From Nitrospirae bacterium YQR-1 (GTDB lineage: Bacteria; Nitrospirota; Thermodesulfovibrionia; Thermodesulfovibrionales; Magnetobacteriaceae), in assembly GCA_039908095.1 (NCBI GenBank), contig JAMOBJ010000005.1:50611-114610 (forward strand): a stretch of 64,000 bases of DNA, written 5' to 3'. The position numbers and the translations under genes were made by a program. Shown here one piece after another: positions 34,954 through 43,826 of this stretch. The notes under the pieces are model-generated. The model saw only the letters and a program-made list of their open reading frames with translations, ran no database searches and was not told the DNA's origin. Positions within the stretch are counted from its first letter, which is position 1. Every line of letters starts with the position of its first letter.

Positions 34954-36363
34954 ATGGCGAGGTTACTGGTTATAGACGATGAGGTAATAATACGGGAAAG
35001 ACTAAAGAAGCTTCTATTGCTGGATAACTATGAGGTTTATTCAGCGGAAAACGGCATTGAAGGCCTCAAAATGGTTGAAGCTCAAAATCCTGATATCATA
35101 ATAGCCGATATTAAAATGCCAAAGATAAATGGTATAGATGTTTTAAAAGAGGTAAAGGCTAAAAACAGTATGGTCGAGGTAATTATGATAACCGGCCACG
35201 GTGGTGTCGAAACTGCCATAGAAGCGATGAAGGAAGGCGCCTTTGGCTATATACAAAAACCTGTGGAATATGATGAGCTGCATATTGAGATTGAAAAAGC
35301 ACTGGAAAAGCAGCAAATGAAATTAAAGATAGATTCTTATGTCAAAGAATTGGAATACAGAGTCAATGAATGGGAAATCACTTTTAACTGTGTCAGTGAT
35401 ATGCTTTCCATACATGACAAAGACTATAATATCATTAAGTGTAACAGGGCATTTACAGAGACTTTCAAAATTAACCCTGAAATTCCCTGCAACAAACCAT
35501 GTTATGAGATTTTTGACTGCCTGGAAAATGATCTGGTACATTGTCTTAACGTAAAAACCCGTGACAGCAAAGACGCTTGCTTGAAAGAGGTGTATCATGA
35601 GGAACTAAATGAGTATTTTGAGGTAACTGCATCACCTATTTTTGAAAGGAACGGAGACTTTAAAGGCTCCATTCATATCTTTAAGAATATAACCCACAGG
35701 AAACTCTACGAGGAGAAGATAAAGGCCTCACTTCAGGAAAAAATCCTCTTACTACGTGAGATACACCACCGGGTTAAGAATAATATGGAAATAATCTCAA
35801 GCCTGATAGAGCTTCAAATTGAGGACTCTGATGATGCAAAACTCATTGATATGTACAATGAGATGAAAAACAGGATAAAATCCATGTCTCTCATACATAA
35901 GATGTTGTATCAAAGTGATAATCTCTCAGAAGTTAATTTTAACGATTACACTAGAAACCTCGTCTCTGACCTTGTTAACTCATACTGCATTGACCCCTCA
36001 ATGATAATTGTTAATATTGACATTGAGGAGATACTGATAAATCTTGATACCGCCATGCCATGCTGTTTGATTATTAATGAACTTGTGACAAATTCCATGA
36101 AACATGCCTTCACTGAGACAAAATCCGGCACTTTAGAGATTTCTATGAAAAGCATCGGCGAAAAAATGTACGAATTAGTTGTCAAAGATAACGGAAAGGG
36201 GATACCGGAAGGTTTTGATATAAACCAATCGTCTTCTCTGGGGTTAAAATTAATCAGAACATTGGCGGAATATCAACTTGGCGGCAAACTGGAAATAAAT
36301 GTAAAAGCCGGCACAGAGTTTAAGCTCCGGTTTAAGGAACTTCAATATAAGAAGAGAATCTGA
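34954..36363 (+). CDS. Receiver-PAS-HisKA_2 hybrid kinase
   Basis: This 469-residue protein has an N-terminal receiver (1-120) with an intact acidic pair, phospho-acceptor Asp52 (IIADIKMPKING), Thr (MITGHGG) and Lys (QKPVE). A PAS domain (about 140-250) with six cysteines follows (NKPCYEIFDCLENDLVHCL). The kinase core is of the HisKA_2/HWE-like class, with the H-box LLREIHHRVKNNMEI, His271, and a HATPase ending VKDNGKGIPEGFD. The ATG at 34954 is preferred over an upstream in-frame TTG (34933) because GAGG precedes it at usable distance. A receiver in front of a kinase makes it a relay node that can be set by another kinase. Confidence 0.88.
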   Translation: MARLLVIDDEVIIRERLKKLLLLDNYEVYSAENGIEGLKMVEAQNPDIIIADIKMPKINGIDVLKEVKAKNSMVEVIMITGHGGVETAIEAMKEGAFGYIQKPVEYDELHIEIEKALEKQQMKLKIDSYVKELEYRVNEWEITFNCVSDMLSIHDKDYNIIKCNRAFTETFKINPEIPCNKPCYEIFDCLENDLVHCLNVKTRDSKDACLKEVYHEELNEYFEVTASPIFERNGDFKGSIHIFKNITHRKLYEEKIKASLQEKILLLREIHHRVKNNMEIISSLIELQIEDSDDAKLIDMYNEMKNRIKSMSLIHKMLYQSDNLSEVNFNDYTRNLVSDLVNSYCIDPSMIIVNIDIEEILINLDTAMPCCLIINELVTNSMKHAFTETKSGTLEISMKSIGEKMYELVVKDNGKGIPEGFDINQSSSLGLKLIRTLAEYQLGGKLEINVKAGTEFKLRFKELQYKKRI

Positions 36364-36386
36364 AAAAGCTCAGGAGCAGAAAAAAC

Positions 36387-37409
36387 ATGGAAAACGCTAA
36401 AATACTGATAGTAGAGGATGAGGGCATAATAGCAATGAATCTAAAGCGCAAACTGGAAAAGCTTGGGTTTATTGTCACCTCCGTTGTACCGTCCTCTGGG
36501 GAAGCAATAATAAAGGCAGAGGCGGATAAACCTGATATAATACTGATGGACATCGTAATACAAGGCGATATGGACGGAATTGATACCGCCGCTGAGATAA
36601 CTAAACGATTTGAAATTCCAATTATATTTATGACGGCCTACGCTGACGAAAAGTTGTTGGAAAGAGCAAAGATAACGGAACCTTATGGATACATCATCAA
36701 ACCTTCCAATGACAAAGAGATACATGTAACCTTGAAAATGGCTCTTTATAAGCATAAAATGGAAAAATGGCGCAAATCGGCTGAATATAAAGATATGCTG
36801 TTGAAGGAAATCCACCACAGGGTTAAGAACAATTTTCAAATTATTACCAGTCTCCTCAGCCTTCAATCTGAAAGTATGACAGATGAAAAGCTCCGCAATA
36901 TCTTTATTGACAGCTATAACCGCATCAGGACAATGTCAATGATTCATACAAAACTATACCAATCTTCAGACCTGTCAACTTTTGATTTTGCTGAATATGC
37001 TGCAGAACTTTGCTCTGAGCTTGTTAATTCCTATGAAATTCATTCAAACCCTCCGCTTATAAAGCTGGATGTCAACATTAAAAAAGTTGACCTCAGTATT
37101 GCAATCCCCTGCGGGCTTATAATTAACGAAATAGTTTCAAACTCTATGAAATATGCTTTTAGCGGCGGCAAACAGGGTACTATATTTGTTGGTTTTAATG
37201 AGGATGACAGAGGTAACTATATTCTAATTGTTGGTGACAACGGTATCGGTATTCCTAAAGATTTTGATTTAAGCAAGGCAAAGTCGCTTGGAATGCAGTT
37301 AGTGCATGACCTGATGAAGAGAAAACTCAGGGGCACCATTGAAATTGAAACAGAAAACGGTACTACGTATAAGATGGTTTTTAAAAAGGCCGCAACTGAG
37401 CGTAATTAG
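36387..37409 (+). CDS. Receiver-HisKA_2 hybrid kinase
   Basis: This 340-residue protein has a receiver at 1-120 with Asp55 (IILMDIVIQGDMDGID), Thr (MTAYAD) and Lys (IIKPSND), then a HisKA_2 kinase with His143 in LKEIHHRVKNNFQIITSLLSLQ-type sequence (motif LKEIHHRVKNNF) and a HATPase with VGDNGIGIPKDFD. The kinase half is clearly paralogous to the preceding gene (same H-box, NEIVSNSMKYAF versus NELVTNSMKHAF), which instead carries a PAS domain. It starts 23 bp after that gene. The receiver resembles those of AmiR/NasR-like and two-component hybrid regulators with a GDMDGID loop. Confidence 0.88.
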   Translation: MENAKILIVEDEGIIAMNLKRKLEKLGFIVTSVVPSSGEAIIKAEADKPDIILMDIVIQGDMDGIDTAAEITKRFEIPIIFMTAYADEKLLERAKITEPYGYIIKPSNDKEIHVTLKMALYKHKMEKWRKSAEYKDMLLKEIHHRVKNNFQIITSLLSLQSESMTDEKLRNIFIDSYNRIRTMSMIHTKLYQSSDLSTFDFAEYAAELCSELVNSYEIHSNPPLIKLDVNIKKVDLSIAIPCGLIINEIVSNSMKYAFSGGKQGTIFVGFNEDDRGNYILIVGDNGIGIPKDFDLSKAKSLGMQLVHDLMKRKLRGTIEIETENGTTYKMVFKKAATERN

Positions 37410-37415
37410 AATACT

Positions 37416-39317
37416 GTGCATATGCTTATAAAAGATAAAGAAAATGACAATGGGTTCTTGGAAAGAATTTCACTCACTGTAAAGATTGCCGCCGTTACGA
37501 TAATCATAGGAATCGCTCTTAGCACCGTGTTGGATCATTTTCACAGGAGGGCGTTAAAGGAGTTATTAAATACACAACTGTTTGAAAAATTAGAGATTCA
37601 ACATCGGCAGGACAGAAAGAACTTTGATGAACATTTTTATAGTTATAACCGTAGTGTTAAGGCATTGGCCAACTTCCATTCCTTAATCAGTTATATTAAA
37701 CAACCCCGGTGGAGCGATGAAATACCGCTTAAAGTGTATTACAGGGAAATTCCGCCATGGCTTCCCAAAGTGTCTGTTCTAAAATATTATCCGGAAATTG
37801 AGTATGCCATGCTCTTTGACAGCAACAGAGAGATAAGAGAGGCATATACGGAATATTCAGACCCTGTCCCGGCCTCTCTGCTTTCTTTGAGTAATTATGT
37901 GATAGAGGCCTCAAGCGGTCATTCCTATATGACATATCTGGATGGCGTCAATTATGTCATTGCCTCAAAAGACATAGAGGATGAAAACAGAAAAGGAACC
38001 GGCACACTCGTAATTGTTCACAGGGTAAATGACGGCTTTTTGAAAGATTCCGTCGGTTTTGATGATAAAAACAACATTGTAGCTTTATTTAGCGAAAATG
38101 AAAACAGCATCATAGCCACTAATACGCCGGAGAAAATACCCCTTGGTAAGAGCCTCAATGATCTAAGTGTGGAGTATATGTTTACCGGAAAGTCCTTCTT
38201 AGATTATGGTGAGAGCGAAAACAGGTATTCGTTTGTCTCGTTGTTATCAAAAAACACATTTGCAGGGCTCAGTGTAAATATACTCTCCCGCAGCCTCAGA
38301 TATAATATAATTACAGCGTTCACTCTCATTGTGTCATTTATTATTATAATGATCTACATGATGAGGCACATAAAGAGGCTGGACGGTTTTATAGCAGGTG
38401 TTTCAAAACATCAGTTAGGGATAGAACTTCCGGAATTAATCAGGGGTGATCAGATACGTGCTTTGGAGCGCAGATTTCACCGTCTTTTTGACAAAATAGT
38501 GGAATCAAAAGATTTACTGGAGAAAAAGGCGGTGGATTTGGAAAACCTCAATAATGAATTAAAGGAGGCTACAGCGCAGCTTGTCCAAACTGCAAAGCTC
38601 TCGGCATTAGGAGAGCTTACCGCAGGTGTTGCCCATGAACTTAACCAGCCGTTAAACGGCATAAAAATAATATGTCAGTCAATCATCAAAGATATACAAA
38701 AGGGCAGGCATAATGCTGAGGAGCTTAGTTCCGATCTTGCCGACATAGTACAGCAGGTTGACAAAATGGCTGCTATCATTGACCATATGCGGATATTTAC
38801 GAGACGCTCTGATGACATGGTAACAGAGCTGTTAAATATTAATGCGATAATAGAGGGGTCTTTTAAACTCTTAGGGCAACAGTTGAGGTCTAATAATATA
38901 ATAATAAAGACAAACTTTGTACCAAACCTGCCGCAAATAAAAGGCGACCAAATAAGGCTTGAGCAGGTTATAATTAACTTAGTTTCTAATGCAAAAAATG
39001 CACTGAAGAGCAGCGGTAAAGCGGAAAAATTACTTGAAATCAGTACATACCAGGCTGATAGTTTCAGGCTGTCCTCAGGTACAAGCGCTGTTGTTATAGA
39101 TGTTGTGGATAACGGGTCAGGAATTCCTTCAGAAATTAAAGACAAAATATTCCAACCGTTTTTCACTACCAACGAGCCTGGAAAGGGTACAGGATTAGGC
39201 TTGTCAGTGTCAAAAAAAATAATAGAAGAACACGGCGGGTTGTTGTCGGCAGAGAGTGAGGCCGGCAGCGGAACAACATTTAAAATAGTGCTGCCTGCTG
39301 TGGAATTACAAACTTAA
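37416..39317 (+). CDS. Transmembrane sensor histidine kinase
   Basis: This 633-residue kinase has TM1 (about 19-38), a periplasmic region (40-295) with a Cache-like core (YAMLFDSNREIREAYTE, YMTYLDGVNYVIASKDI), TM2 (298-315), and a HAMP-like linker with GIELPELIRGDQIRAL. Two helices lead into HisKA with His407 (AGVAHELNQPLNGI), and HATPase_c ends in GKGTGLGLSVSKKIIEEHGG. It begins 6 bp after the previous gene. GTG 37416 or ATG 37422 may be the start; neither has a clear ribosome-binding site. It is the second membrane sensor in the cluster, so at least two extracellular inputs are possible. Confidence 0.9.
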   Translation: MHMLIKDKENDNGFLERISLTVKIAAVTIIIGIALSTVLDHFHRRALKELLNTQLFEKLEIQHRQDRKNFDEHFYSYNRSVKALANFHSLISYIKQPRWSDEIPLKVYYREIPPWLPKVSVLKYYPEIEYAMLFDSNREIREAYTEYSDPVPASLLSLSNYVIEASSGHSYMTYLDGVNYVIASKDIEDENRKGTGTLVIVHRVNDGFLKDSVGFDDKNNIVALFSENENSIIATNTPEKIPLGKSLNDLSVEYMFTGKSFLDYGESENRYSFVSLLSKNTFAGLSVNILSRSLRYNIITAFTLIVSFIIIMIYMMRHIKRLDGFIAGVSKHQLGIELPELIRGDQIRALERRFHRLFDKIVESKDLLEKKAVDLENLNNELKEATAQLVQTAKLSALGELTAGVAHELNQPLNGIKIICQSIIKDIQKGRHNAEELSSDLADIVQQVDKMAAIIDHMRIFTRRSDDMVTELLNINAIIEGSFKLLGQQLRSNNIIIKTNFVPNLPQIKGDQIRLEQVIINLVSNAKNALKSSGKAEKLLEISTYQADSFRLSSGTSAVVIDVVDNGSGIPSEIKDKIFQPFFTTNEPGKGTGLGLSVSKKIIEEHGGLLSAESEAGSGTTFKIVLPAVELQT

Positions 39318-39339
39318 CAGCACAGTATGGAGGTACTTT

Positions 39340-40548
39340 ATGTATAAAGTATTGTTAATAGAGGACGATGAAACAGCCAGGAAGCAATTAACAAAGTACG
39401 TTCAAAAAGAGCGCTTTGAGGTAATACAGGCGGAAAACGGGCGTATCGGAATAGAGCTTTTTCAGTCGGAGAACCCTCAAATAGTGTTAACTGACCTGAA
39501 AATGCCTGACATTGACGGCATGGAGGTAATCCATACAGTAAAGCGCCTTTGCCCTGAGACGGAGGTAATTGTCTTTACCGGCTACGGAGAGGTTGATACG
39601 GCCATTGCAGCTATTCGTGAAGGTGTTCTGGACTACTTGAAAAAACCGATAGACCTTGACATTTTAAGTATGGCTCTTGGGAGAGCAAAAGAAAGGATCG
39701 ACATGAGACAAAAGGAACTAGTCTCGCCTCACATTCTTCTTGCCGAGGATGAGGAAGTGCCTCGTAAGCGGCTTAAGAGAGTATTGGAAAAGGAAAACTG
39801 GAAAATTTTCGATGTTGCAAACGGTGAGGAGGCACTAAGTCTCTTTTCACAGACAAAAATAGACATAGCCCTTTTAGATATCAAGATGCCTAAAATGGAT
39901 GGTCTTGAGGCTCTGCATAGAATGAGAGCACTCAGTGATGATTTTGAGGCAATAATTTTTACCGGTTACGGTGATGAACAAAGTGCCATACAGGCAATGC
40001 GAGACGGAGCGATGAGTTTTCTGAGAAAACCGGTTGACCTTGACCAGTTGATAGTGTCAATAGAAAAGGCGATAGAAAAGCTCAACAGTGACAGAGTATT
40101 AAAATACCGCACCCGCGAACTTGAACTGGCCAGACAGATTATAGCCCAGATTACTGATGAGGAAGAGGTAATAATAAATATTCATAAAACCATTGTAGAG
40201 CAAGCTATGAGTTTTGCCCAAAGATTATTAGATTCCATTCCGATGTCTATCATGGTTATAAAAAAAGACCTTACATTGATTTATATAAACAAGGCAATGC
40301 TTGACATGATAGATTATAGCCCTGAGAAGATTGATGAAAAACTGCTTGAGAATATGAAAAAAACAGGTATAAAAGATATTTCCATCAAGCAGATATCTGA
40401 TTCAATAGACCTTCTTTTTATGACACCCGGACGGCTGGAAACTATAAAAACCGGCTTATACTCATTCATAACCCTTACACTGATTACAATAGTCGGTGAG
40501 GTAAAAGAAAATTATGTTTTAATGGCTGTGCGTGGAGAGCGTGCGTAG
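39340..40548 (+). CDS. Tandem-receiver protein with C-terminal PAS-like domain, no output domain
   Basis: This 402-residue protein has receiver 1 (1-120; Asp52, FTGYGE, KKPID), receiver 2 (130-250; Asp180, FTGYGDE, RKPVD), a linking helix, then a PAS-like fold (about 288-400: RLLDSIPMSIMVIKKDLTLIYINKAMLDMI). Both receivers keep all phosphorylation residues. There is no kinase, DNA-binding or nucleotide-cyclase domain, so it looks like a phosphate sink or scaffold between kinases. The double FTGYG motif suggests that receiver 2 arose by duplication. Confidence 0.87.
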   Translation: MYKVLLIEDDETARKQLTKYVQKERFEVIQAENGRIGIELFQSENPQIVLTDLKMPDIDGMEVIHTVKRLCPETEVIVFTGYGEVDTAIAAIREGVLDYLKKPIDLDILSMALGRAKERIDMRQKELVSPHILLAEDEEVPRKRLKRVLEKENWKIFDVANGEEALSLFSQTKIDIALLDIKMPKMDGLEALHRMRALSDDFEAIIFTGYGDEQSAIQAMRDGAMSFLRKPVDLDQLIVSIEKAIEKLNSDRVLKYRTRELELARQIIAQITDEEEVIINIHKTIVEQAMSFAQRLLDSIPMSIMVIKKDLTLIYINKAMLDMIDYSPEKIDEKLLENMKKTGIKDISIKQISDSIDLLFMTPGRLETIKTGLYSFITLTLITIVGEVKENYVLMAVRGERA

Positions 40549-40561
40549 CAGGAGATAAAAC

Positions 40562-42199
40562 ATGAATTCCAGCGCAAAAACTGTTCTTATTGTTGATGAC
40601 GATAAGATGCTTACCAATCTGTTGGAGAAAGAGTTGTTAAGAGGTTTTTTTACAGTTTTCACTGCAGCAGACGGTAAAACCGCCCTTGAGAAAATAAATA
40701 CAACAAATGCCGGCATTATTCTTGTTGATTTTAATCTTCCCGATATTACCGGAATTGAGCTTATCAAAAAAGTTAAAGAAAATAAACCGGATTGTGAAAT
40801 AATAGTAATTACAGGTTTTGGGACTCAGGATATAGCCATTCAGTCGTTAAAGCACGGTGCTATAGATTATATAGAAAAGCCTATAAATATTGAGGAGCTT
40901 TTTGCGGCACTGGGAAGGGCGCAGGAGAAGCTTACAGAAAAAAGCACCCTCTCCAACAAGAACACTCTCTTACTGATTGATGATGATGAGCTGGTTGTAA
41001 AGAGGTTGAGGAGGTTTTTTGAGGCGGAAGGGTATGAGGTTTTTACTGCTACAAGCGGATTGGGCGGATTGGAGATAATAGAATTCAGTAAAATAGACGT
41101 TGTCATTTCAGATATAAACATGAGTGATATGGACGGCATAGAGGTGATAACCACGGCAAGAAAATACTATCAGGACATCGAGGGTATTATGGTAACCGGT
41201 GCTAATGATAATGAACATGCCATCAGGTCACTTCGTGCCGGGGCCATAGATTATTTAACTAAGCCCGTCAATCTCGACGAATTGCTTTTCTCTGTTAAGA
41301 AAGCCATAGAGAGAATACATCTCAACAGAACCCGGTTATACAGAAACAGGGAGCTGAAGATATCCTCGGAAATTATCTCCAAGATGAATGAGGAACTGGA
41401 AAGACGGATACAGGAAAGATCCAGTGAGCTTAACCAAATGCAGATGCAGCTTTTTCAAACATCAAAACTTGCCACCCTTGGTGAGATGTCAGCCGGGCTG
41501 GCACACGAAATTAACCAACCGCTGGGTGGCATAGCTTTGGTTGCCAAGAGTTTTCGCAAACTGCTGGAAAAAGGCGGCTTGACAGAGGCCGAAATTGAAT
41601 CCGGCCTTGATGACATAGAGCAGTCGGTAAAAAGAATGACAAAGATAATTCAACATATCAGAACTTTTGCCAGACAAGACACCTTAAAATTTATAAAAGT
41701 AGATGTTGTTGATACAATTGATGCGGCGTTCAGCCTTTTGGATGAGCAGTTACGCCTTCATGAGATAGAGGTAATAAAAGACTTTGAGCCTTCCCTTCCC
41801 TCAATTATCGGAGAGCCTTACCAGCTTGAGCAGGTGTGGATAAATCTTATCACTAACGCAAGAGATGCGATGGATGAAAAGGACAGGTTGATATATGCTA
41901 AAATTATTGAAGCCTCCGAGTACATTAAACACCTTAATGTTTCCGTTAAATATAATACCGAAACGGCTTCTGTTGTTGTCGTCGTTGCCGATAATGGGAT
42001 GGGGATGTCTCCAAGTGTGAGAGAACGTGTGCTTGAACCGTTTTTTACAACAAAAGAAGTCGGGCAGGCAACAGGGCTGGGTCTTTCAATAAGTTACGGC
42101 ATTATAAAAAATCATAAAGGTACAATTGAAATTGAAAGTTCAGAACATGACCACACAACAATAAAAGTATTTTTCCCTGCGGTCGGGCAGGACGTTTAG
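40562..42199 (+). CDS. Tandem-receiver histidine kinase
   Basis: This 545-residue soluble protein has receiver 1 (5-125; Asp56 in ILVDFNLPDITG), receiver 2 (132-255; Asp184 in ISDINMSDMDG, VTGANDN, TKPVN), a coiled-coil linker, HisKA with His315 (AGLAHEINQPLGG), and HATPase_c (ADNGMGMS, ATGLGLSISYGII). Thirteen base pairs separate it from the preceding double-receiver gene, whose N-terminal half has the same architecture. It is the last gene of the cluster and, like the others, carries no effector domain. Confidence 0.9.
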   Translation: MNSSAKTVLIVDDDKMLTNLLEKELLRGFFTVFTAADGKTALEKINTTNAGIILVDFNLPDITGIELIKKVKENKPDCEIIVITGFGTQDIAIQSLKHGAIDYIEKPINIEELFAALGRAQEKLTEKSTLSNKNTLLLIDDDELVVKRLRRFFEAEGYEVFTATSGLGGLEIIEFSKIDVVISDINMSDMDGIEVITTARKYYQDIEGIMVTGANDNEHAIRSLRAGAIDYLTKPVNLDELLFSVKKAIERIHLNRTRLYRNRELKISSEIISKMNEELERRIQERSSELNQMQMQLFQTSKLATLGEMSAGLAHEINQPLGGIALVAKSFRKLLEKGGLTEAEIESGLDDIEQSVKRMTKIIQHIRTFARQDTLKFIKVDVVDTIDAAFSLLDEQLRLHEIEVIKDFEPSLPSIIGEPYQLEQVWINLITNARDAMDEKDRLIYAKIIEASEYIKHLNVSVKYNTETASVVVVVADNGMGMSPSVRERVLEPFFTTKEVGQATGLGLSISYGIIKNHKGTIEIESSEHDHTTIKVFFPAVGQDV

Positions 42200-42202
42200 A
42201 GG

Positions 42203-42274
42203 TCCAATTCTAATTTAAAAGCATAGTGCTTTCTCCTTGCCGCCTGTGTTTACTTCTGACTGCTACTTGGTATA
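42203..42274 (+). repeat. Right-half fragment of the dispersed palindromic repeat
   Basis: It begins CCAATTCTAATTT (the inverse of the variant right end) and ends TTCTGACTGCTACTTGGTATA after the shared TTTCTCCTTGCCGCC block. The stretch 42275-42497, between this fragment and the next copy, is AT-rich with no gene or motif I can support. Confidence 0.7.
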
Positions 42275-42497
42275 AGTTTTCTTCCACCGTCCATTTTCTC
42301 TGACCCATTGATACTGTTTTTTCGTAAAGTTTTTTACTTAAGCCAACGTTTCTCTTTCGTATAGTTTTTTGATGAGGCAATTCGCAGGCTTGACAATTAT
42401 GTATAATAATTCCTATAATATGGCACTGTATCCATAATTGATAAAGTCTGTAGTTTTAACGGTAAAAGGTAATGGGTATATTTCTGTAAATTGTTTC

Positions 42498-42642
42498 TAA
42501 TACCAAGTTGCATTCATTCGATTAACTTTGTTGGCTTGCTCGAAAGCTCCTTGACGTACGCTCCCCTAAAAGGGGAATCCCCTGTAAGGGGAGGTCGCTT
42601 TCTCCTTGCCGCCTCGTTACTCTTTTGACTGCTACTTGGTAT
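42498..42642 (+). repeat. Dispersed palindromic MITE-like element, copy 3 (full length)
   Basis: A 145-bp element. It starts TAATACCAAGTTGCATTCAT, has the GGGGAATCCCCTGTAAGGGG core, and ends TTTGACTGCTACTTGGTATA. The ribosome-binding site of the next gene (TTAGGAGG) lies about 10 bases after its right end. Confidence 0.9.
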
Positions 42643-42668
42643 AAATTTCAAATTAGGAGGTTGAGAGG

Positions 42669-43133
42669 ATGGCTGAGGACGTGAAATCTGAAAGTACAGG
42701 AAAAAATAGTAAATCAACAAGCGATAACATTATCGGCAGATTGAAATGTTTAATAAAAACTTTTAGCGATGATGTTTTGAAATTCATTAAGGAGAACTAT
42801 GTAAAAACATTATTTGATGCGATCTGGATGATCTTATTAATTATCTTTGGCTTTGACAAGATAGACTCAATACCAAATCAAATTATAAAAAAACAAGTTG
42901 AGGAAACAAATACTGTTAACATCGCAAAGCAGGAGCCATTTATCAGTTCTCTGTCAAGTACCAAATTAGAAGAGAGAATTAATTTCTACAAAAATCTTGC
43001 AAAAACAGAGTTTGATACAAAAAACTATAGGGATTCATTGGATGACTACTTAGAAGTTATAAGACTAGATGCAAATGATAGGGAGGCAAATGAGAAAATA
43101 TCAGACTTAAAAAAACTACTTAAAAAGCAATAA
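42669..43133 (+). CDS. Hypothetical membrane protein with C-terminal TPR-like repeat
   Basis: I do not recognise this 154-residue protein as a named family. It has a polar N-terminus, one hydrophobic segment LFDAIWMILLIIFGF (about 56-70), a Lys/Glu/Asn-rich linker, and a C-terminal helical pair resembling a tetratricopeptide unit (FYKNLAKTEFDTKNYRDSLD, YLEVIRLDANDREANEKI). It starts with a good ribosome-binding site right after a repeat element and is followed 22 bp later by a secreted protein, so the two form a pair. Confidence 0.68.
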   Translation: MAEDVKSESTGKNSKSTSDNIIGRLKCLIKTFSDDVLKFIKENYVKTLFDAIWMILLIIFGFDKIDSIPNQIIKKQVEETNTVNIAKQEPFISSLSSTKLEERINFYKNLAKTEFDTKNYRDSLDDYLEVIRLDANDREANEKISDLKKLLKKQ

Positions 43134-43155
43134 CTAAAAAACAGGAGGTAACGTC

Positions 43156-43716
43156 ATGGTTAAAAAGAATGTCTTTATAACAGGAGTACTATTTGTTGCA
43201 TTCCTTGTAGTTAATGGTAATTCTTATGCAAAAGAAAGCGTGATATTTAACAACGGAAGAACAATAGACATAGCATATTCAAAATGTGGCACTAATGCTC
43301 CTATACATCTGGTTAAAGTTGACAAGGAAAACGGAACAATAAAATGGAAATGGGACAATAAAAGTAATGTATGGTGTGGGTGGGGAACTGAAAGTCTTCC
43401 TGAGAAAGACTTATCAGCTTACCTAAACGGTTATCTGGTTATAAGTTTCAGCGGGGATTTCCAAGGAGGTTCACCCGAAATAAAATTTTTAGACTTTGAC
43501 GGATCCAGTACACCACTTGTAAATGTTGAGTCTTATATGGGCGGTGATCCCAAAGCCGGTGTTATAATCAAAATACCAATAAAGAAATTTGTCGGTGACG
43601 ATAAAGACTTTATGCCGGTTAATATTAAGAACATAAAAACACTTCAGTTTGATGCGGAATTTAAATCAAATTTAGGTAAAATCACAATAAAAGAAATTAA
43701 GATAACAGATAGGTAG
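43156..43716 (+). CDS. Secreted protein of unknown function with beta-sandwich-like pattern
   Basis: This 186-residue protein has a cleavable signal peptide MVKKNVFITGVLFVAFLVVN...SYA (about 1-27). The mature part is beta-rich with a cysteine pair (SKCGTNAP, VWCGWGTE) and a pattern of alternating strands (LVISFSGDFQGGSPEIKFLDF, GVIIKIPIKKF, NIKTLQFDAEF, KITIKEIKIT). This resembles galactose-binding/CBM-like jelly rolls; that is only a resemblance. AGGAGG precedes the ATG. It is paired with the upstream membrane protein. Confidence 0.7.
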   Translation: MVKKNVFITGVLFVAFLVVNGNSYAKESVIFNNGRTIDIAYSKCGTNAPIHLVKVDKENGTIKWKWDNKSNVWCGWGTESLPEKDLSAYLNGYLVISFSGDFQGGSPEIKFLDFDGSSTPLVNVESYMGGDPKAGVIIKIPIKKFVGDDKDFMPVNIKNIKTLQFDAEFKSNLGKITIKEIKITDR

Positions 43717-43719
43717 AAT

Positions 43720-43750
43720 TTATACCGAACAGCCTTCAATCGTCTAACTG
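43720..43750 (+). repeat. Left-end fragment of the dispersed palindromic repeat
   Basis: TATACCGAACAGCCTTCAATCGTCTAACT matches the left part of the partial copy at 52195 and then breaks off into two hairpins. Confidence 0.6.
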
Positions 43751-43756
43751 AGGGGT

Positions 43757-43821
43757 CAAGGGGAAATCATTTCCCCTTGTGGGAAAGGGATTTTAAGGGA
43801 AAGGGCAAAGCCCTTTCCCTT
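43757..43821. terminator. Double hairpin terminator between convergent genes
   Basis: Hairpin 1 pairs CAAGGGGAAA (43757-43766) with TTTCCCCTTG (43770-43779). Hairpin 2 pairs AAGGGAAAGGGC (43795-43806) with GCCCTTTCCCTT (43810-43821), 12 perfect pairs and an AAA loop. The U-rich tract after it favours termination of the plus-strand pair of genes. Confidence 0.78.
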
Positions 43822-43826
43822 AACTA

